Assembly: GCA_003864495.1 (NCBI GenBank)
Contig: ML133421.1
Location: 496,001-560,000, forward strand
Source of the DNA: Nemopilema nomurai
Taxonomy: Eukaryota; Cnidaria; Scyphozoa; Rhizostomeae; Rhizostomatidae
Direction: 5' to 3'
Length of the DNA: 64,000 nt
The first letter of the stretch is position 1, and every line of letters starts with the position of its first letter. Shown in pieces: positions 1 through 13,100 of the stretch. Both the position numbers and the translations under genes were made by a program. Below the pieces are notes generated by a model. It saw only the letters and a list, made by a program, of their open reading frames with translations, had not been told where the DNA came from and did not search any database.

Positions 1-2147
1 CGAACGTTTGTTAAACCGCATTCGTGTCCAGCCAATGTTCACTGCAAGGGAAAGCACAAAGCCCGGTTTGCTTGTGAGTCTGAAATTAATTACACCTACC
101 ATCTGTCAGAACTCTCTTCTTTTGATGCATGCTACAATGCTGAGTGTGGAACGTAAACCAATAAAAAAACTTACCATTTAGAGATTCTTTTGATATAGGA
201 AAACTTATGTACACCAGCAGATTATAGGCATTCGCAGATTGGAGTAATGTGTAATTCTTCCTAAGTTCAAGAGGAGTTGATTCTAAATTTATAATGCTTT
301 CATTATATAATGCCGTGAAAGGTTTTTTAATGCAAGAATATGACAAGACAATGAAATACATTTAAAATCACCACCATTCTTCCGCTTTCACAGCAGAAAC
401 CTTGTGGCAAACAGGGCATCTTTTAGATTATTTAACATCCTCATGTAAGCAATATTAGAGTCCATATACCGTTGAAATTTCTTGATACCCATTTTTAATG
501 GTAACATTTCTAACTGATTGCTGATGAAGTCATCCACATACTATCTACCTCTACCTCACGCAAACAGAAAACAGGGAAAAGAAGATATTTTCAGGCTGTT
601 TAAGTTGGGAAAAGTTCTTTACTCTTAACAGGCAGTTGCAGAGAGTTGCAGGATTGTCAGTGGTTATCTTGGGAATCCTGGGCCGGTTCGCTGCTGGATG
701 GAACTTGTGCACAGCAGACGCGAAGGAGAGTAGCAAACCCAACTTATAGGTACAAGGAGGTTGTCGGTGGTTGTGGCAATGTAGTCACCAGCTGCCCTAG
801 ATCGGAGCAAACCGAAGGAAGACGTAGATGTAAGTGCAGCGCAGGCGTTAACATTAAGGTGCCAATACAAAGCGCAAATTCGAATCCAAATCTTTCGCAT
901 AATTTCAAGTGTATCTTGCAATAAATCATTGCATAGGGTTGGGAATCAGTGTATTGATAGAAGTGAGATTGGTGACTGATAAGCAAACTCAGATGTTTAC
1001 AAATCAATACCGTACTGAAATTAAATCTGGATCGAATCTTTATTTAATTGTATTGAATCTAGACTGACAGCATTTCCTTGCAAGGCATTTGTACTGAAGC
1101 AAGTATGACGACAATGTTTAACCATAAACTGCTAGCTATGAGCACGCCCTAGTTAAATTTAGTAACTGAACAACAGCTTAAAACAATCACAAGTGCTTAA
1201 TTAATTGTACTTTTGTTTTCTGATTGACTCGGTTTCCTTTTGCCCTTTCCAAAATGACCTTTCGGTGTCTTTTGCTGTATGATTGTCCCTACAATTCTCT
1301 CTTCACACAAATGGCTACTGACCTTGCAATTGAAACATTAGACATACCTAGAAACGAAGTGGCAAAAGCAGAGCTTTCTATTTTGCAAAACCAGCGGCTA
1401 AAATTATTCTTCAAACCTCTAAAACATTGCACCACGAAACATTTTTAAATACTAAATTTCATCACAATGGGTCTCCAGGCAAGTGCAGAAAAGCCAATAA
1501 TTGTCAGTTACATCAGTGGACCGCGTGGGCCGGTACTGTTCCAGAAGGTGGCTGTGCGGTTCAAACTTCGACACAACCGGTCACTCCACATTACACGTTT
1601 GACGAACAACCGGACAACTGCAATTCAGTAAACGGTGACTGTCCAAGCCCAAGAACTAGAACCCAGACATCGTGTGAGTCTCTTGCCATTTAATCTTGCC
1701 GCCCAACTAATCTACCTTATTTTAAGCAAGTATTTTGTAAATGCCAGTATGCTATTATCACGTCAACATTATATATGGTTGTTATAGTTGACAGAGGTGC
1801 TGGTGAAAGAGGTTCTTGGAGAAAGAGGTCTTGGGTGAGTACCCAACGGTGAACAAAACCCACCAGTAAACACTGAAATAGTCTACTTTGGGAAATTGCT
1901 TGAAAATGGACAAATAAGGCTGCCTCTGAAACGCCCTTTATACTTGTAGGTAAATGTCGGAGCAAAGTCTGTGCGCAACAGGAATGGACGCAGTGGTCTT
2001 TGATCCAAGTAAACGGCCCAGCCTGTCCTAAAGAGGAGAGAACGCGTTCATACACCTTCACATTGACGCATCTCGATGCTTTAAATAACTGCAACAATAT
2101 TGGCGTGAAATCCTGCCCGCAAACGCAGGGAATGGAACGACAGAAAG
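1..2147 (+). CDS. Exons encoding tandem six-cysteine W-x2-W modules
   Basis: Four consecutive phase-1 exons (1-73 partial, 632-829, 1479-1673, 1950-2147) each encode one unit of 65-66 residues. Every complete unit has six cysteines in the order C-x-C, C, C, C, C, with a tryptophan pair (WESW, WTAW, WTQW) after the third cysteine. The first cysteine of each unit is split across the intron as T|GC or T|GT. The W-x2-W pair recalls thrombospondin type 1 repeats, but the CSxTCG core and WSxWS signature are absent. I read this as a divergent TSP1-related repeat. Its identity is uncertain; its tandem nature is clear from exon length, phase and cysteine spacing. Confidence 0.8.
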
Positions 2148-5100
2148 GTACGCTGGGGTTTGTTGCATTCTGTTACATCGTTGGCCTAAAATACGCTTCC
2201 TCGTTCGACGTGTTAAAATTTAGGATGCTTATCCAAACTGCTCAATTTTTCTAGACGATTCCCTACTAGTGCTTGTTATTCCATTGATTTATAAAAAGAA
2301 TAAGTTGCTTTCGAAATAAAGATATGGTCTTTCCCTGTATATTACTGCCATTTCAACAGCAGTTGACACCCAATAGATAATTTAAAAGCCAAATACGTGA
2401 TAGATCTCTTGGTATCATAGACATCAAGTGTCCCAGATTAACGGCACCACAACACGGGTCACTCTTGAATGGTGCGTGTGATGGTGCAAGTAGCTCATGT
2501 GGTGCAACCTGCAGCTTTAACTGTCACAAAGGCTTCTCCTTGGTTGGAAAAAATTATGTGACATGTGGAAAGAATAGACAGTGGGACGACAATGCTCCTG
2601 TTTGCAGAGGTAAGTAAACTTTCCTCAAACAAGACACACTGCCAAAGAAATAAACCAGATAGTGTACGATACCTGTTAGCTTGAGTTAAACTTTCGGGGC
2701 ATCTTTGTCGAGATAATTATAAAAGCACAGTAGACATTACACGTAATGAAAATCGTAAAATGATTGTGCCAATAATGGAAAAGGTTGGTGAAACAAAGAG
2801 AAAAATTATGAAACGAATAGAAAATTAAATGAACCTGCAGATTCCTGATGCTACTCGTTAGAAATTAAGAAGAAAGGACCAACAACAGCTTGCCACAAGT
2901 ATACATTATTGTTACATTGCTTCTGATGCTGTGACTATTGAGCTTACCAACAGACGTACAAGGTTGGTCTCTATCGCAATAAAACATTTCTAAGTGAAAT
3001 TCGAGATTCTGAATTGCATGCCTAGCAATTACACAAATGTGAGATGTCTCATAATACCAAGGTAATGCAGGTGGATAAAAAACTGTAAAAAAGCTATATA
3101 GACCAGGACTAGTGTCATGTGTGGAACATGGATATGCTTATGCAGCAAAAATGCTTTATTTAGTCATTGGTAAAAGAATTAATGCTACTAAGATAGTAAT
3201 AAGAGGTAAAACACTGATAAATTGAAATTTTTAAGGAATAACTGAATTAAGATAAAGCAGGCCTGTGAAGAGCACCAAAACGGCTAGAGAACAATAGGAA
3301 TGGGCTTGCCAAAGAAGCAGACAACTTTTCAAATAAAAATGGAGTTGAGGTCATATATCTCCAACCTTTGTGTCTTACGCTAGGCCTGTAAAATATTATT
3401 AGAGATCCTCAACTCCAGCCAAAAAAGACAGAAGACAGAAAACCCAGACACAATCAGAGTAGTTAGTTTACTTTCCTCTCCTTATAGCTTAGTCATTGCA
3501 TTTGAAGATACTTAAGTGAAGTAATCCGATTGGCTTGATCTGAGAAGGCTTTTACTTTGCATCTTCGAGCAAATCAAGCAGCTAGTTTTCAAAAGCACGC
3601 GATGACCGTTACCAAATGGTGCGAACATTCGTTTAAGCCAACAAGGAAATTAAATTTATTTAGCAACAACCTTTCTTCGTTCTAGATTCAGTAAACCCAA
3701 TTATTAGCTGCCCGAATGCGACACGTTGGCCAAACGATCCAAACACCAACTATGCAACTATCCAACTGACGATGGCAAATGCGACAGACAATGTTGGCGT
3801 GGCCTCAGTCCAGACAAACGTGACAAGTCCCATTAGGGTCTTCGTAGGGACACCTGTTAAGGTGGCTTACACAGCTAGCGATGCAGCTGGCAACACGGCT
3901 AGATGCACTACCGATTACATAGCAGAAGGTAAACCTTTATAGCTCTTTAAATTGAACTCACTGGTGATTCAAAGATTTTAAACTACAGACGTTCTCCAGA
4001 TCAAGATGGATTCTTTAGACCTCTATCTGGTCTAATCATTCAAGAAGAATGCTACTAATTTTCAAGAAATCTCCAATTCATTCCTCTTTGATTCTTTTCT
4101 ATAAACGTATTTGTCATTCTTAGATGCATTAAAAGAACCGACACCTCAGAATTTTGCTCATAGCCAGATAGTCTTTACATAATTGTATCAATCATAATTG
4201 TAATTGTGGGTGCATATACACATTTTTGGCATTACACACGTTTTATATTTTGGAAGATGTCCCGCCACAACGATAGTTTATTTGCCAAGACAATATTGTA
4301 GGAAATGAAAATGAGAAGGTAATATTTCGAATTTCGGGAAAAGCAACTTTTTTAAAGCGTGTTTCTTATAAGCAAAAATTGGTGAGTTTGTCTAAGTAGA
4401 GAAGATAGATGATACAACACGCATTCAAACGTTTATAAGCACCCCTGCCCCTGCCAATTAAATATAGTGACCAACCTAAAACCATTCAGTTGCAGTTTAG
4501 CAGCTTTTATTTATGATAGTAGTTAGCAATATCTTAAGGATTAATGACACAAATTCATTTGCATGCAGACAAAGAGCCCCCAAAGGTTGTGGAGTGCCCG
4601 AATGACACTGAGCGCGATCTTGCGCATGGTAGGATTACTGTTACCTGGAAAGAGCCGGTTTTCGACGACAATGTTGAAGGAAAACACGTCGATAGATGGT
4701 CTGTACCTCTGAATGGCCAAAAGCACGGACTGGGGAAACACAAGGTTGTTTATACCGCGCAGGACAAGGCTGGCAACAAGGCAACATGCGAATTTGACAT
4801 AAATATCAAGAGTAAGTTGTCAAGCACCAAACAACTTAGAACTTCATATTCTTTAAACAAGCACGCAAAAGACTTTCGCGCTATTTATGACTTCTCGAAT
4901 GCATGATTGACACTGTTTCTCGTAAGCAACATAAGTACTTTGTCATAATGAAGGCAACATAGCTTAAAGATGTGAGCTGCTATAGCCATTAAATGCCTCT
5001 AGGATAAGTGCTTTGTTAAGACTTGATTTGATGACTCACTTCGCAGATCTGCTTCTTGCCATTCATTGTCAGGAGCTCAGTTTGATGTCTTCCTACTTTA

Positions 5101-8100
5101 GTATTATCTTGCCTTCTATTCGTCATTCAGAGCTGACAGTATTAATGGTGCTAAGAAAACCCAATCCTGTACATGGCCTAGGCATCTGAAATAATTGTTA
5201 ATGAAAGTATCTTTGCAAACTTTAACTTGAGCTCAGCATGTCTGCCTTGCTAAAGCCACTAACACAGCAAAAGCCAAATACCAACAAGGTGCTGAGAATG
5301 ATGAAAAAAAGGTGTGAGAAACATTATAGCGGAATTTCGAAACACTATGGAAACACTAAGCAGTATATCCGAAGCAGAAAATGAAAGAAAACACGGCAAA
5401 CAAACAAAAGCATAAGAAGAAATGACGGTTGAAAACGTCATTAAAAGCGCATACGAAATTTTGTAGATTTTTTTAACATATGCCCCTTTTCATTGCAGGC
5501 CCAAGTAACCTATGTGAAGTCTACAATACACCGAAGAATGGAACAATGGTTTGCAACAATAAGAAACAAGGACCAACGCAGTCATACATTTGCGGCGTCG
5601 CCTGTGACAAAGGCTTTGGTTTCGCCAAAACGAGCGCCGTTGCAAAGGTTTATGACTTCTATCTTTGCTCGAGTGTTGGACAATGGAATGGTGCGGGTGG
5701 GATGCCGCCAGTCCTTAAACCGCTTGTACGCGGCTCTAGGCCATGGCCAGACTGTTCAAGTGAGTAATCAAAATTGTTAGTGGTCCATCTTCAATATCCC
5801 CCTCCTAAGAAACAAGCAGTGTCTGCATTTCTCTCTCTGAGATAGGCCAACTCAGGACTAAAGTGTTTGCATCATCGACTATCGGCTCCCTAAGATTACT
5901 TGTACCATAACTGCCTGGAGTGCTTGTGCGCTTGCAATGTTAAAATTGAACCCGCTCAATTTGATATAAAAATTCTTTTCTATGTGTGTCTAATTTGATT
6001 TACAAATTCTATTTAGAAAATTATCCGGCTGATGCGGTGACGAAACATTTCGTAATATCAGCTGGTCCATGCAACGCACAGAAAACAAAAGAACAACTGA
6101 AAAAGGAGTTTAGCGAAAAAATGAAGAGTGATACCATGATAAGCTTCATGTTCTGCACTTCTTCGAAGTGTGAAATCGATGACATTTCTGTGACATGTTC
6201 GACTTCAAGAAAGCGGTCATCTCCAACATTGACCATCAGTTTTGACATGGTCGTCATTCCTGACATACCACCACTGCCCCCCGCGCCACAGGGTAGGACA
6301 TTTATGAGTTCAGATGACATGAAGCGGATTGAAGAAATGATTAAGAAGCAAATTCAACTGGAAATACAACGCCTGACCCAATACCTGAAAAGACTGCAAG
6401 AGCAGGTAATAATGAATGTAGCAGAGCATCATATGTCTAGATGGTAGAAGTGATGTAACTGCAGATGAGCTTGTGTTAGAGTTGTGACCATCAAAACATG
6501 AAGTACTTTAATATAGCATTGCTTAATGCCAAAAGTTTAATTAATTCCATTCTTTTAGGTGAAGCAAAATCAATACAAAATAGTTTAAATTGATGCATCT
6601 AAAAAGCAAAGAGTGGAACTAATCTTTCAATTTTTTCCTTAAGAGTCAAATTAAAAACTTGTGAAAAAGTAAATTTTGTCTTAGTAAACTAATGACTTGA
6701 GTGGGGGAATCAATTTAGGGTACTGATGGGAAGTCTTTAAATCCAATGAAAATAGCAAATGCAAATTTCCAATACATACAAAGAAGTTGACATGAAAACA
6801 AGCAGAAATACACAAAAAGGGACAAAATGACAATATTTATGGCCAAAACTAAATTGATTTTTAATAGAAGGCATGGGATGGTAATGTTTGTTTAGACATA
6901 CTGTAAAGGACATGGCCTAACATCAAATAGTTTGATGCTGCCAGGTCCTATGGCCAGGTGAAAATGGATTTACCAAATTTTCCTTGGACCTTGTTGAACT
7001 ATGAAATTTAGCTCTTAACATAGGAAAAATTCCCTTCCATTGCACACTGTCTGTTATAATCACTTACTTGTGCTAGCACAAAGCACAAGGCAGAACTATA
7101 ATTAATTGTTTACCTTTAATTAACTTTCTTCAGTGATAAACTAACGACTGCCATCTTCCAACTTCCAGATAAAGCTGATTATGGCTCACATTCTCAGAAT
7201 CAATGCACATCTTTTGAAAATCACTTCCAGTGCAGCTTATGTTGGATGTCCAAAAGGATCAACAATGTCAATGGTTGGACAACCACCAAAGAAGCTCTGC
7301 AGTAAATATTCAACTATTATTTGATTGTGGAAATTAAATCATTACACATATTCTAAAACACTTATACAAATGCAATGAAGCTTGAAACCCATCAGTTTTT
7401 GTTTCTTTTCCTGAAACCCGTCAGTTTGTCATCTTGCATTTGTAAGAAAAAAATTTGCCCTACCAGAATTAGATTGCAAGTCAGCAACTGTATCCATTCT
7501 TAAAATGCAAAAAGAAATAAAAATGTGCAAAAATGTGCAAAAAGGAGCTTGTATCAACCAGGGGTACAAGGCCCTACCCATAGGTATTAATTTTTTTTTG
7601 TCCGGTAGCAAAGAAAAGCCACCCCTCATTATACTTCAAATAAATAATCTATGGGTAAAGTTTTCATTGTTTTACGCATACTTATTTGCAAATAAAAATT
7701 AGTCCTTCTTACACCAATGCTATGTTATCGCTTGAAATGACATTGGTGCTTCCCTTACAGCGAAATGCCCCGTTGGCACCTTCTTCAATGAAGGGACAAA
7801 AGTCTGTGACAGTTGTCAACCTGGGTCCTACCAAGACGACGAAGGAAAAGTTTACTGCAAGGCATGCCCCGCAGGGACAACATCATCGGACACCGCAGCA
7901 TCTGTTATGAATGACTGCAGAGGTATGCTTTATTCGAAAGATTCATGGACGGATAAAAAGATACTTTAGGCCGAGATTTTGCCTCTAACCCACACTAGAA
8001 ACACACTCCATTTCATTTACGCAGAAAGTAGCTTGTTTTGGACGTGCTACCTCCGAGCAATCATGTCTTTTTATCTATTTTGCAGCCGTTTGCCGACCAG

Positions 8101-8255
8101 GCACACACTCGAGAAGCGGAGACGGTCTTGCTACTTGTCTTGTCTGCGCCAAAGGCTCCTACCAGCCAGGCTATAGGCAGTCGAGTTGCATCAGATGCCC
8201 GGGCGGAAAGACGACAGCCACTTACGGATCAACAAGCATCACCGACTGCAAGTGA
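1..8255 (+). CDS. SVEP1-like secreted multidomain protein, 3' part (12 exons)
   Basis: The product is probably an extracellular matrix or adhesion protein. Exons: 1-73, 632-829, 1479-1673, 1950-2147, 2421-2609, 3686-3928, 4569-4811, 5499-5759, 6017-6405, 7169-7301, 7761-7922, 8086-8255. They total 2454 nt, exactly 818 codons, with no frame break. Nearly all junctions are phase 1, as usual for shuffled extracellular modules; only the 6405/7169 junction is phase 0. Domain order in the 817 visible residues: about 3.3 six-cysteine modules (1-221), sushi (222-284), HYR (285-365), HYR (366-446), sushi-like (447-533), linker region (534-707), two GCC2/GCC3 ephrin-receptor-like modules (708-817). From the sushi onward this is the order in vertebrate SVEP1. 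The N terminus, including any signal peptide, lies before the window. Unlike SVEP1, no EGF or pentraxin region follows: a TGA comes directly after the last module. Confidence 0.87.
2421..5759 (+). CDS. Exons encoding sushi-HYR-HYR-sushi-like core
   Basis: Exon 2421-2609 encodes a sushi (CCP) module beginning KCPRLTAPQHG and ending WDDNAPVC, with extra cysteines. Exons 3686-3928 and 4569-4811 are exactly 243 nt each and encode two HYR domains. Both show the family pattern of a CPN start, a DNV turn (ATDNVG, FDDNVE) and a VAYTASDAAGN or VVYTAQDKAGN end. Exon 5499-5759 encodes an enlarged sushi-like module with PKNGTMVC, a GFGFA turn and a WPDC ending. This matches the fourth sushi region of SVEP1. 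HYR domains are immunoglobulin-like folds linked to adhesion. Confidence 0.88.
6017..8255 (+). CDS. Exons encoding SVEP1 linker and two GCC2/GCC3 modules, with stop
   Basis: Exons 6017-6405 and 7169-7301 encode the roughly 170-residue SVEP1 linker. It includes a proline run (PPLPPAP) and a helical, charged stretch (MKRIEEMIKKQIQLEIQRL) that could form a short coiled coil. The 7169 exon was placed because it is the only nearby open stretch with phase 0 in and phase 1 out, and it ends KKLC, joining to TKCPVGTFFN. Exons 7761-7922 and 8086-8255 each encode a GCC2/GCC3 module (CPVGTFFN...CDSCQPGSYQ...CPAGTTSS and CRPGTHSRSG...CAKGSYQPG...CPGGKTTATYG). The frame stops at TGA 8253-8255, directly after the ITDCK end of the second module. 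Confidence 0.82.
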
Positions 8256-10158
8256 GGTAATCAATGCGATCAATTTAGGCTATGTTTCCATTACTCCCTT
8301 TTCAAATGTCTGCGTTTTGGAATTAATCTGTTTTCGATGTTCCGAAGGTTCTTCCATCTAAACGACCTGTCAAATTACTCCGTTTTCAATCCACTCCGCT
8401 TACAACAGCATTTTCAAATCTCTCCGTTCTGATGCGTATTGCTGGATACACAAAGTCGAAAACAGAGACCTACCGCTCCGTTTTTATGTAATGGAAGCAA
8501 AGACTTGTTCTATTCGATCTGGAAGTTGCAAGTGGCGGCTATATGTGTTATACCACTTGCTACTGCACCATAAAGGCAGCTTCTGCTTAGATGTCGTGGC
8601 AAGGAGACCTGATTACCTCTTCAAGGGTGAAACCTTGCTATGCCTAATAGATATAATATTGCTTCATAATTAAAGTATCAAAAAGCTACAACAAATGAGT
8701 AGATATATTGGAAACATCCTAAGGACATGCCAATGGATGCAGTGACGTCACTATTTCTACTTTTGTTGTAACATTGACCTAAACATAATGCTAGCATTGA
8801 TTTGTTGTAACATTGAACTTTGCTTCAAGGACGTACCTTCCATTTTAGTGAACTTGGTCCACGGAGGATTGAGAGAAGGTTTTAGTGTTGTATTAAGAAA
8901 ATATTCAACATTCGATTCTTATTATCACAGAATGTAACTTCTGATTGACTTGGTTTCGTCTTTCGTCTCCACGACCTTGCTTAACCGATCATGCAGCTGT
9001 AATATTTTCTGCTGAATAGGGGGATACAATGCCCCTCTAAAATGAAGTAATGGGGTTCGAAAGTGATCTAAGTGACAAATTTCTTTTTAACTCACCTGTT
9101 ACGTTTAAGAAACACAACAAGAACACCATAACTCGCGTATTATAAAATGATGAAGCCAATAAAACGAAACAGTTTGCTAGTATCGACGACTATTGTTTGA
9201 TGATATATTGCATCAGGATTACAGGCTGAACCAAAACAGCGGAAAGTTAGCAAAATTTGGCACAAAATTTGCTTGTCCAGAGCTTCAACGACAACTAATT
9301 TGCTTCATTTTCCTTGCAGAATGCTTCTTAGGCTTTGATTCAGCTAGGCGGTGAATTAGACCAAAGTTTTCGAGTTGTACATGTAGGAAGAATTGCTTAT
9401 GTGACCCTTTCAAACAATGGGATGCAATTTAGGCCAGCCAGGAAGCAAAACCTTTCAAGAAATAAAGGATGGGCATAAAAAAGACATAACTTGATGCATT
9501 ACTTGTTCTTGGTATAAAAAGAGGCCTGAGGACCATGTTCCTCCACATACGACATTCTAATTACTTCTAAATCTACAAAATACCCCCTTTAGTGCGAAAA
9601 GAATTTGTGTCAAACTAACTTAATTTACTAAGGATTCTCGGCAACAGCGTATTCTGAAAAGACAATGCAGTGCAGTTTCAATTACGGTAGACGTTTCACT
9701 ATTGATGCAACCCATAATCAACAAACAAAATTATGGCACATAGAACTCTTCCATGTTGATGTCATAGACACTAAACTGGCAATAGCTTTCTACATGAACT
9801 AGAAAAGTTCAGACAATATTGTTGTTCTTAGAGCAGACCTCCTAAAATGGTTGCCAGTTACAGAAATAAAACCAATATTTTTCTTCAAATCTTTCGTCGT
9901 TTTCACCCATACAGGTAACGACGACATACCTTAAACAGACAGCATAACACGGAAAGCTTTCGGGGAACCACGTAGAATATACAGGAAAATGGGCAAGAAG
10001 ATTCTAAATTAACATAGACTATCATATATTGTCATGAAAGGATGCATGGCATTTTAATCAGAATACGACTGTTGCATAGCGTAGAAAACAATTATGTAGA
10101 AAACTGTGCAATGTGTCAGCGAGGGAACTAAGGAAAAAGCGCTACCTATCAATTATCA
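8256..10158. other. Convergent intergenic region
   Basis: No coding signal on either strand. It separates the 3' ends of the plus-strand SVEP1-like gene and the minus-strand receptor gene. Candidate plus-strand poly(A) signals are ATTAAA at 8669-8674 and AATAAA at 9461-9466. A minus-strand ATTAAA lies at 10053-10058, about 100 nt past the receptor stop codon. These six-base signals are weak evidence on their own. A degenerate palindromic element occupies about 8281-8503. Confidence 0.5.
8281..8503. mobile_element. Degenerate palindromic MITE-like element
   Basis: The left end (tatgtttccattac, 8281-8294) is matched in inverted orientation near the right end (gtaatggaagcaaag, 8488-8502). A second inner pair, ctgttttcga at 8328-8337 and tcgaaaacag at 8456-8465, lies at a similar depth from each end. 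Between them are repeated tccgttttcaaat-like words. This is the structure of an old palindromic MITE. I find no clear target-site duplication, so class and exact ends are uncertain. Confidence 0.4.
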
Positions 10159-13100
10159 TTAATAAGAGGATTCCCTTGGATGATGAATGAATCCGTTTGT
10201 TCTTGCGTGAGGGGCCGCGAGAAACCCAAGCTTTTGCTTCTGTTTGCGCTGTTCCACCATCTAGAGAGAAAATAGGGACACGTTTAAGCAAAGCATGCAC
10301 GACTCAAAGCCAGCACAGCATCATAAATTCAAGCAGTACCAAACACAAGTTAATTGGGTAGTGTGTTGACGAAAAGATATCAATCTCTCGCTTGTCATTA
10401 GAGCATTTTACAGATATACTGCCTCCTTAGTCTACTTAGGCCCGTGCTCTATGCAGAAAATCAACTTTGAACTAGCCCTGGCATAGGCAACATATAAATA
10501 TTGTAGCATTGGCTAACCGGGATCAAGCTCTTGGAAACAAATGTCTTATATGGCTACTTATAAGTGCAAAGACATTAGGTTGTTCATGGTGGTGTCAAGG
10601 AGCGATTCAAAACATTCACCTGGTCCTTTAGATCTGAGAGTTGAACTGACAACGTGTGGACAAGCTCGCTCGTGGCTTCCAGCTGTAGCTGCAGCGTTCG
10701 GTATTCATTCTGTTCGTTCTCAGTGTCGTCCACCGATAGCGACATGCATCGTAAATATGGAAACCAATCGAGGTTCTTCTCCTAAAATAGGCAACGGTAC
10801 GGGTGAAGAAGTGAACTACAATCAGCAGTCTTGTGTTATCAGCAAATGACAGTACTGACACGGTGAAAGCTCAAATGACAAAAATGACATTGAAACTTCT
10901 AGATGCGTCAATACTTAAAAACAAATCAACGAAAGTTACATAGAGTGGCGAAAACAAAGTGAAGAAAAAAAAACTGACTTTGATCATTTCTGAAACGTAA
11001 CTTTCAGGACCAGTGAATTCAGTTGCGTCTTTGACCTTGGTAAGGACAATGAAGTACAGATAGTGCCACATGTTGTGTTCCGAGTTTACGTGATCTTCAA
11101 AGGTGACAAATTTGTTGTCGAACGATGAACGATCTAGGCCTAAAACGAATAAAGGTAAGAAATAAAACTAAGCAGGCTGCAGATAACATATTCGAAATGG
11201 TAAGATATGGCTGACGGAAACACAGCTGAAAATGGGCAAATTACATAAAATACCCCGATCATAGCTAAAACATTTGAAAATGCATTCGTCTTCTCAATAG
11301 CTATTATCTATGAAGCAAACAGGCCTAGAAAAATTAAGAAACTTGGTTAAATATAGCTTATTAGAAAACTTGAAGCCCCGTACCAATTTGCATCCAGTTT
11401 GTTTCATTGCAGTCAAGTAATTGGAAGGAAACTGCCAGGTCTTTGGTTAATCAGTTAGTAGCGCAATTGGAGATGCTTCTCTTATTAATTACTGCAAAAG
11501 CTCGGATGGAACAGTTAGTAGAAAGCATTGGCGGATGATCACTTACCGCATATAAAACAAGTGTTTTTTAAAATTTCCTCCTTGGTTTGCTTTTCACTTC
11601 GAAGGTCAGCGAAGGTGTCGATTATGACGCCAAAAATGAGGTTAAGGACGATGATGATGAGGACGAAGAAGAAAACCAGGTCATAAATCACTCTTGCCAC
11701 GAAGTATGCATCCTGCAGGTGGAAAGTTCAAAGTTCAAAATTTTAAAATTCAAAGCCATTTACGATTTGTCTGCTACAACGAACAACTGAAAGCCACAAT
11801 AGGACAACATGACTTGGAACAACATCATGGGAAAAAGGTAGATCATACCTTAAGGTATAAGGAAGAAAGTTCTGTGTCCAGAAACAATGGAGGAAAACTA
11901 CATTTGTTCTCGCAACAAGTTTGCTCACAGTTCGCCATCAAAAACCGGAATAGGTTTGCCAAAAACTCGAAAGAGCCATGTCCTAAAGGCTATTTTTGGG
12001 CGTTGCTACATTTTCTCCAACCCTATATTAAATTCTATTTCAAAATGAAACGATCTGCGTGTTGCATGACTTTAGTAAAGTAACGTTTTATGTCTGCCAT
12101 TGTCTCCACCGTCAAAGTCTCTGAACCTCAACACGTGCGTCTAAACGCAAAAGATACACGTAGGGAAATAGCAAAATTAAGCACATACCTTGCTGGATGA
12201 CTTTCTAAGCACATCACCAATGCCACCTCCACTTCTCAGGCCCTTATTCAGTGTTGTCACAATGCACATTATCAGGGTGTCACAAGTGCGTTCCCGCACA
12301 TTATCCACTTCAACGGCTTTCGCCTCGATTAGCTGCGTCGCCTGTGCGCTACAAAGGCCGTCCGCGGAACAGGTCTGGTTCAACAATGGCTCTACGAACA
12401 AATCGTATGGTGTGCATGCACATGAGTTTGACATGGATTATCAATAATGATCTGAAAGACCAATGGCTCTTCTTCTTTGAGATTTGCTTTATATTGATGG
12501 TGGAAAAATTCAGAAAAATATTTCAACAATCAAAGTCGTGTCAACATTTATAACAATCAAGTGCCTGTCGATTCTCAAGGCAACACAATAACACTTCTAA
12601 GTCTAAATATGTTATATTTTCTTTTATTTACTGATCTACCCCTGTTCTTATCGGGACAGCAAGAGAGTGTTAGAAGAGTGCCAGGACAAGCTGCAATGAA
12701 CCCTACCCGCCATGACCGTGACAGGCTCTGCTTCGATTAGGAAATCTTCTTTGAAGAATATGAAGCCAACAATCGAGAAGAAGTACACGAGAACCAGGGC
12801 CAAGACTGCAGTGATTACGATCGAGCGCCCATTACGAGTAACACTTCGCACGACATTTAGCAGAGTTTCTTCTTGGAGAAGGACGTCAACCATCTGAGGA
12901 CAAAATCAAATTAAGATTGCTTCACATTGAGGAAGAAAATCCCCACTAAGTGTAAATGATGCATAGGTCTCTCCTATTTATCCTGCCAGTTCTCTTGTCA
13001 GAAAAGACTATGGGGTACTTTAAGTGGTTCCCTCTATAATATTTGACTTTTCTCTCCGGTCCATATACACTTTTAATTTCAATTGATGGAAGTGTTTTCA

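Noticed and set aside
12397..12434. Extension of itpr exon 53 to an upstream ATG or to the acceptor near 12450
   Set aside because: From the acceptor the required frame meets TGA and TAA; the junction at 12391 keeps the phase of exon 52.
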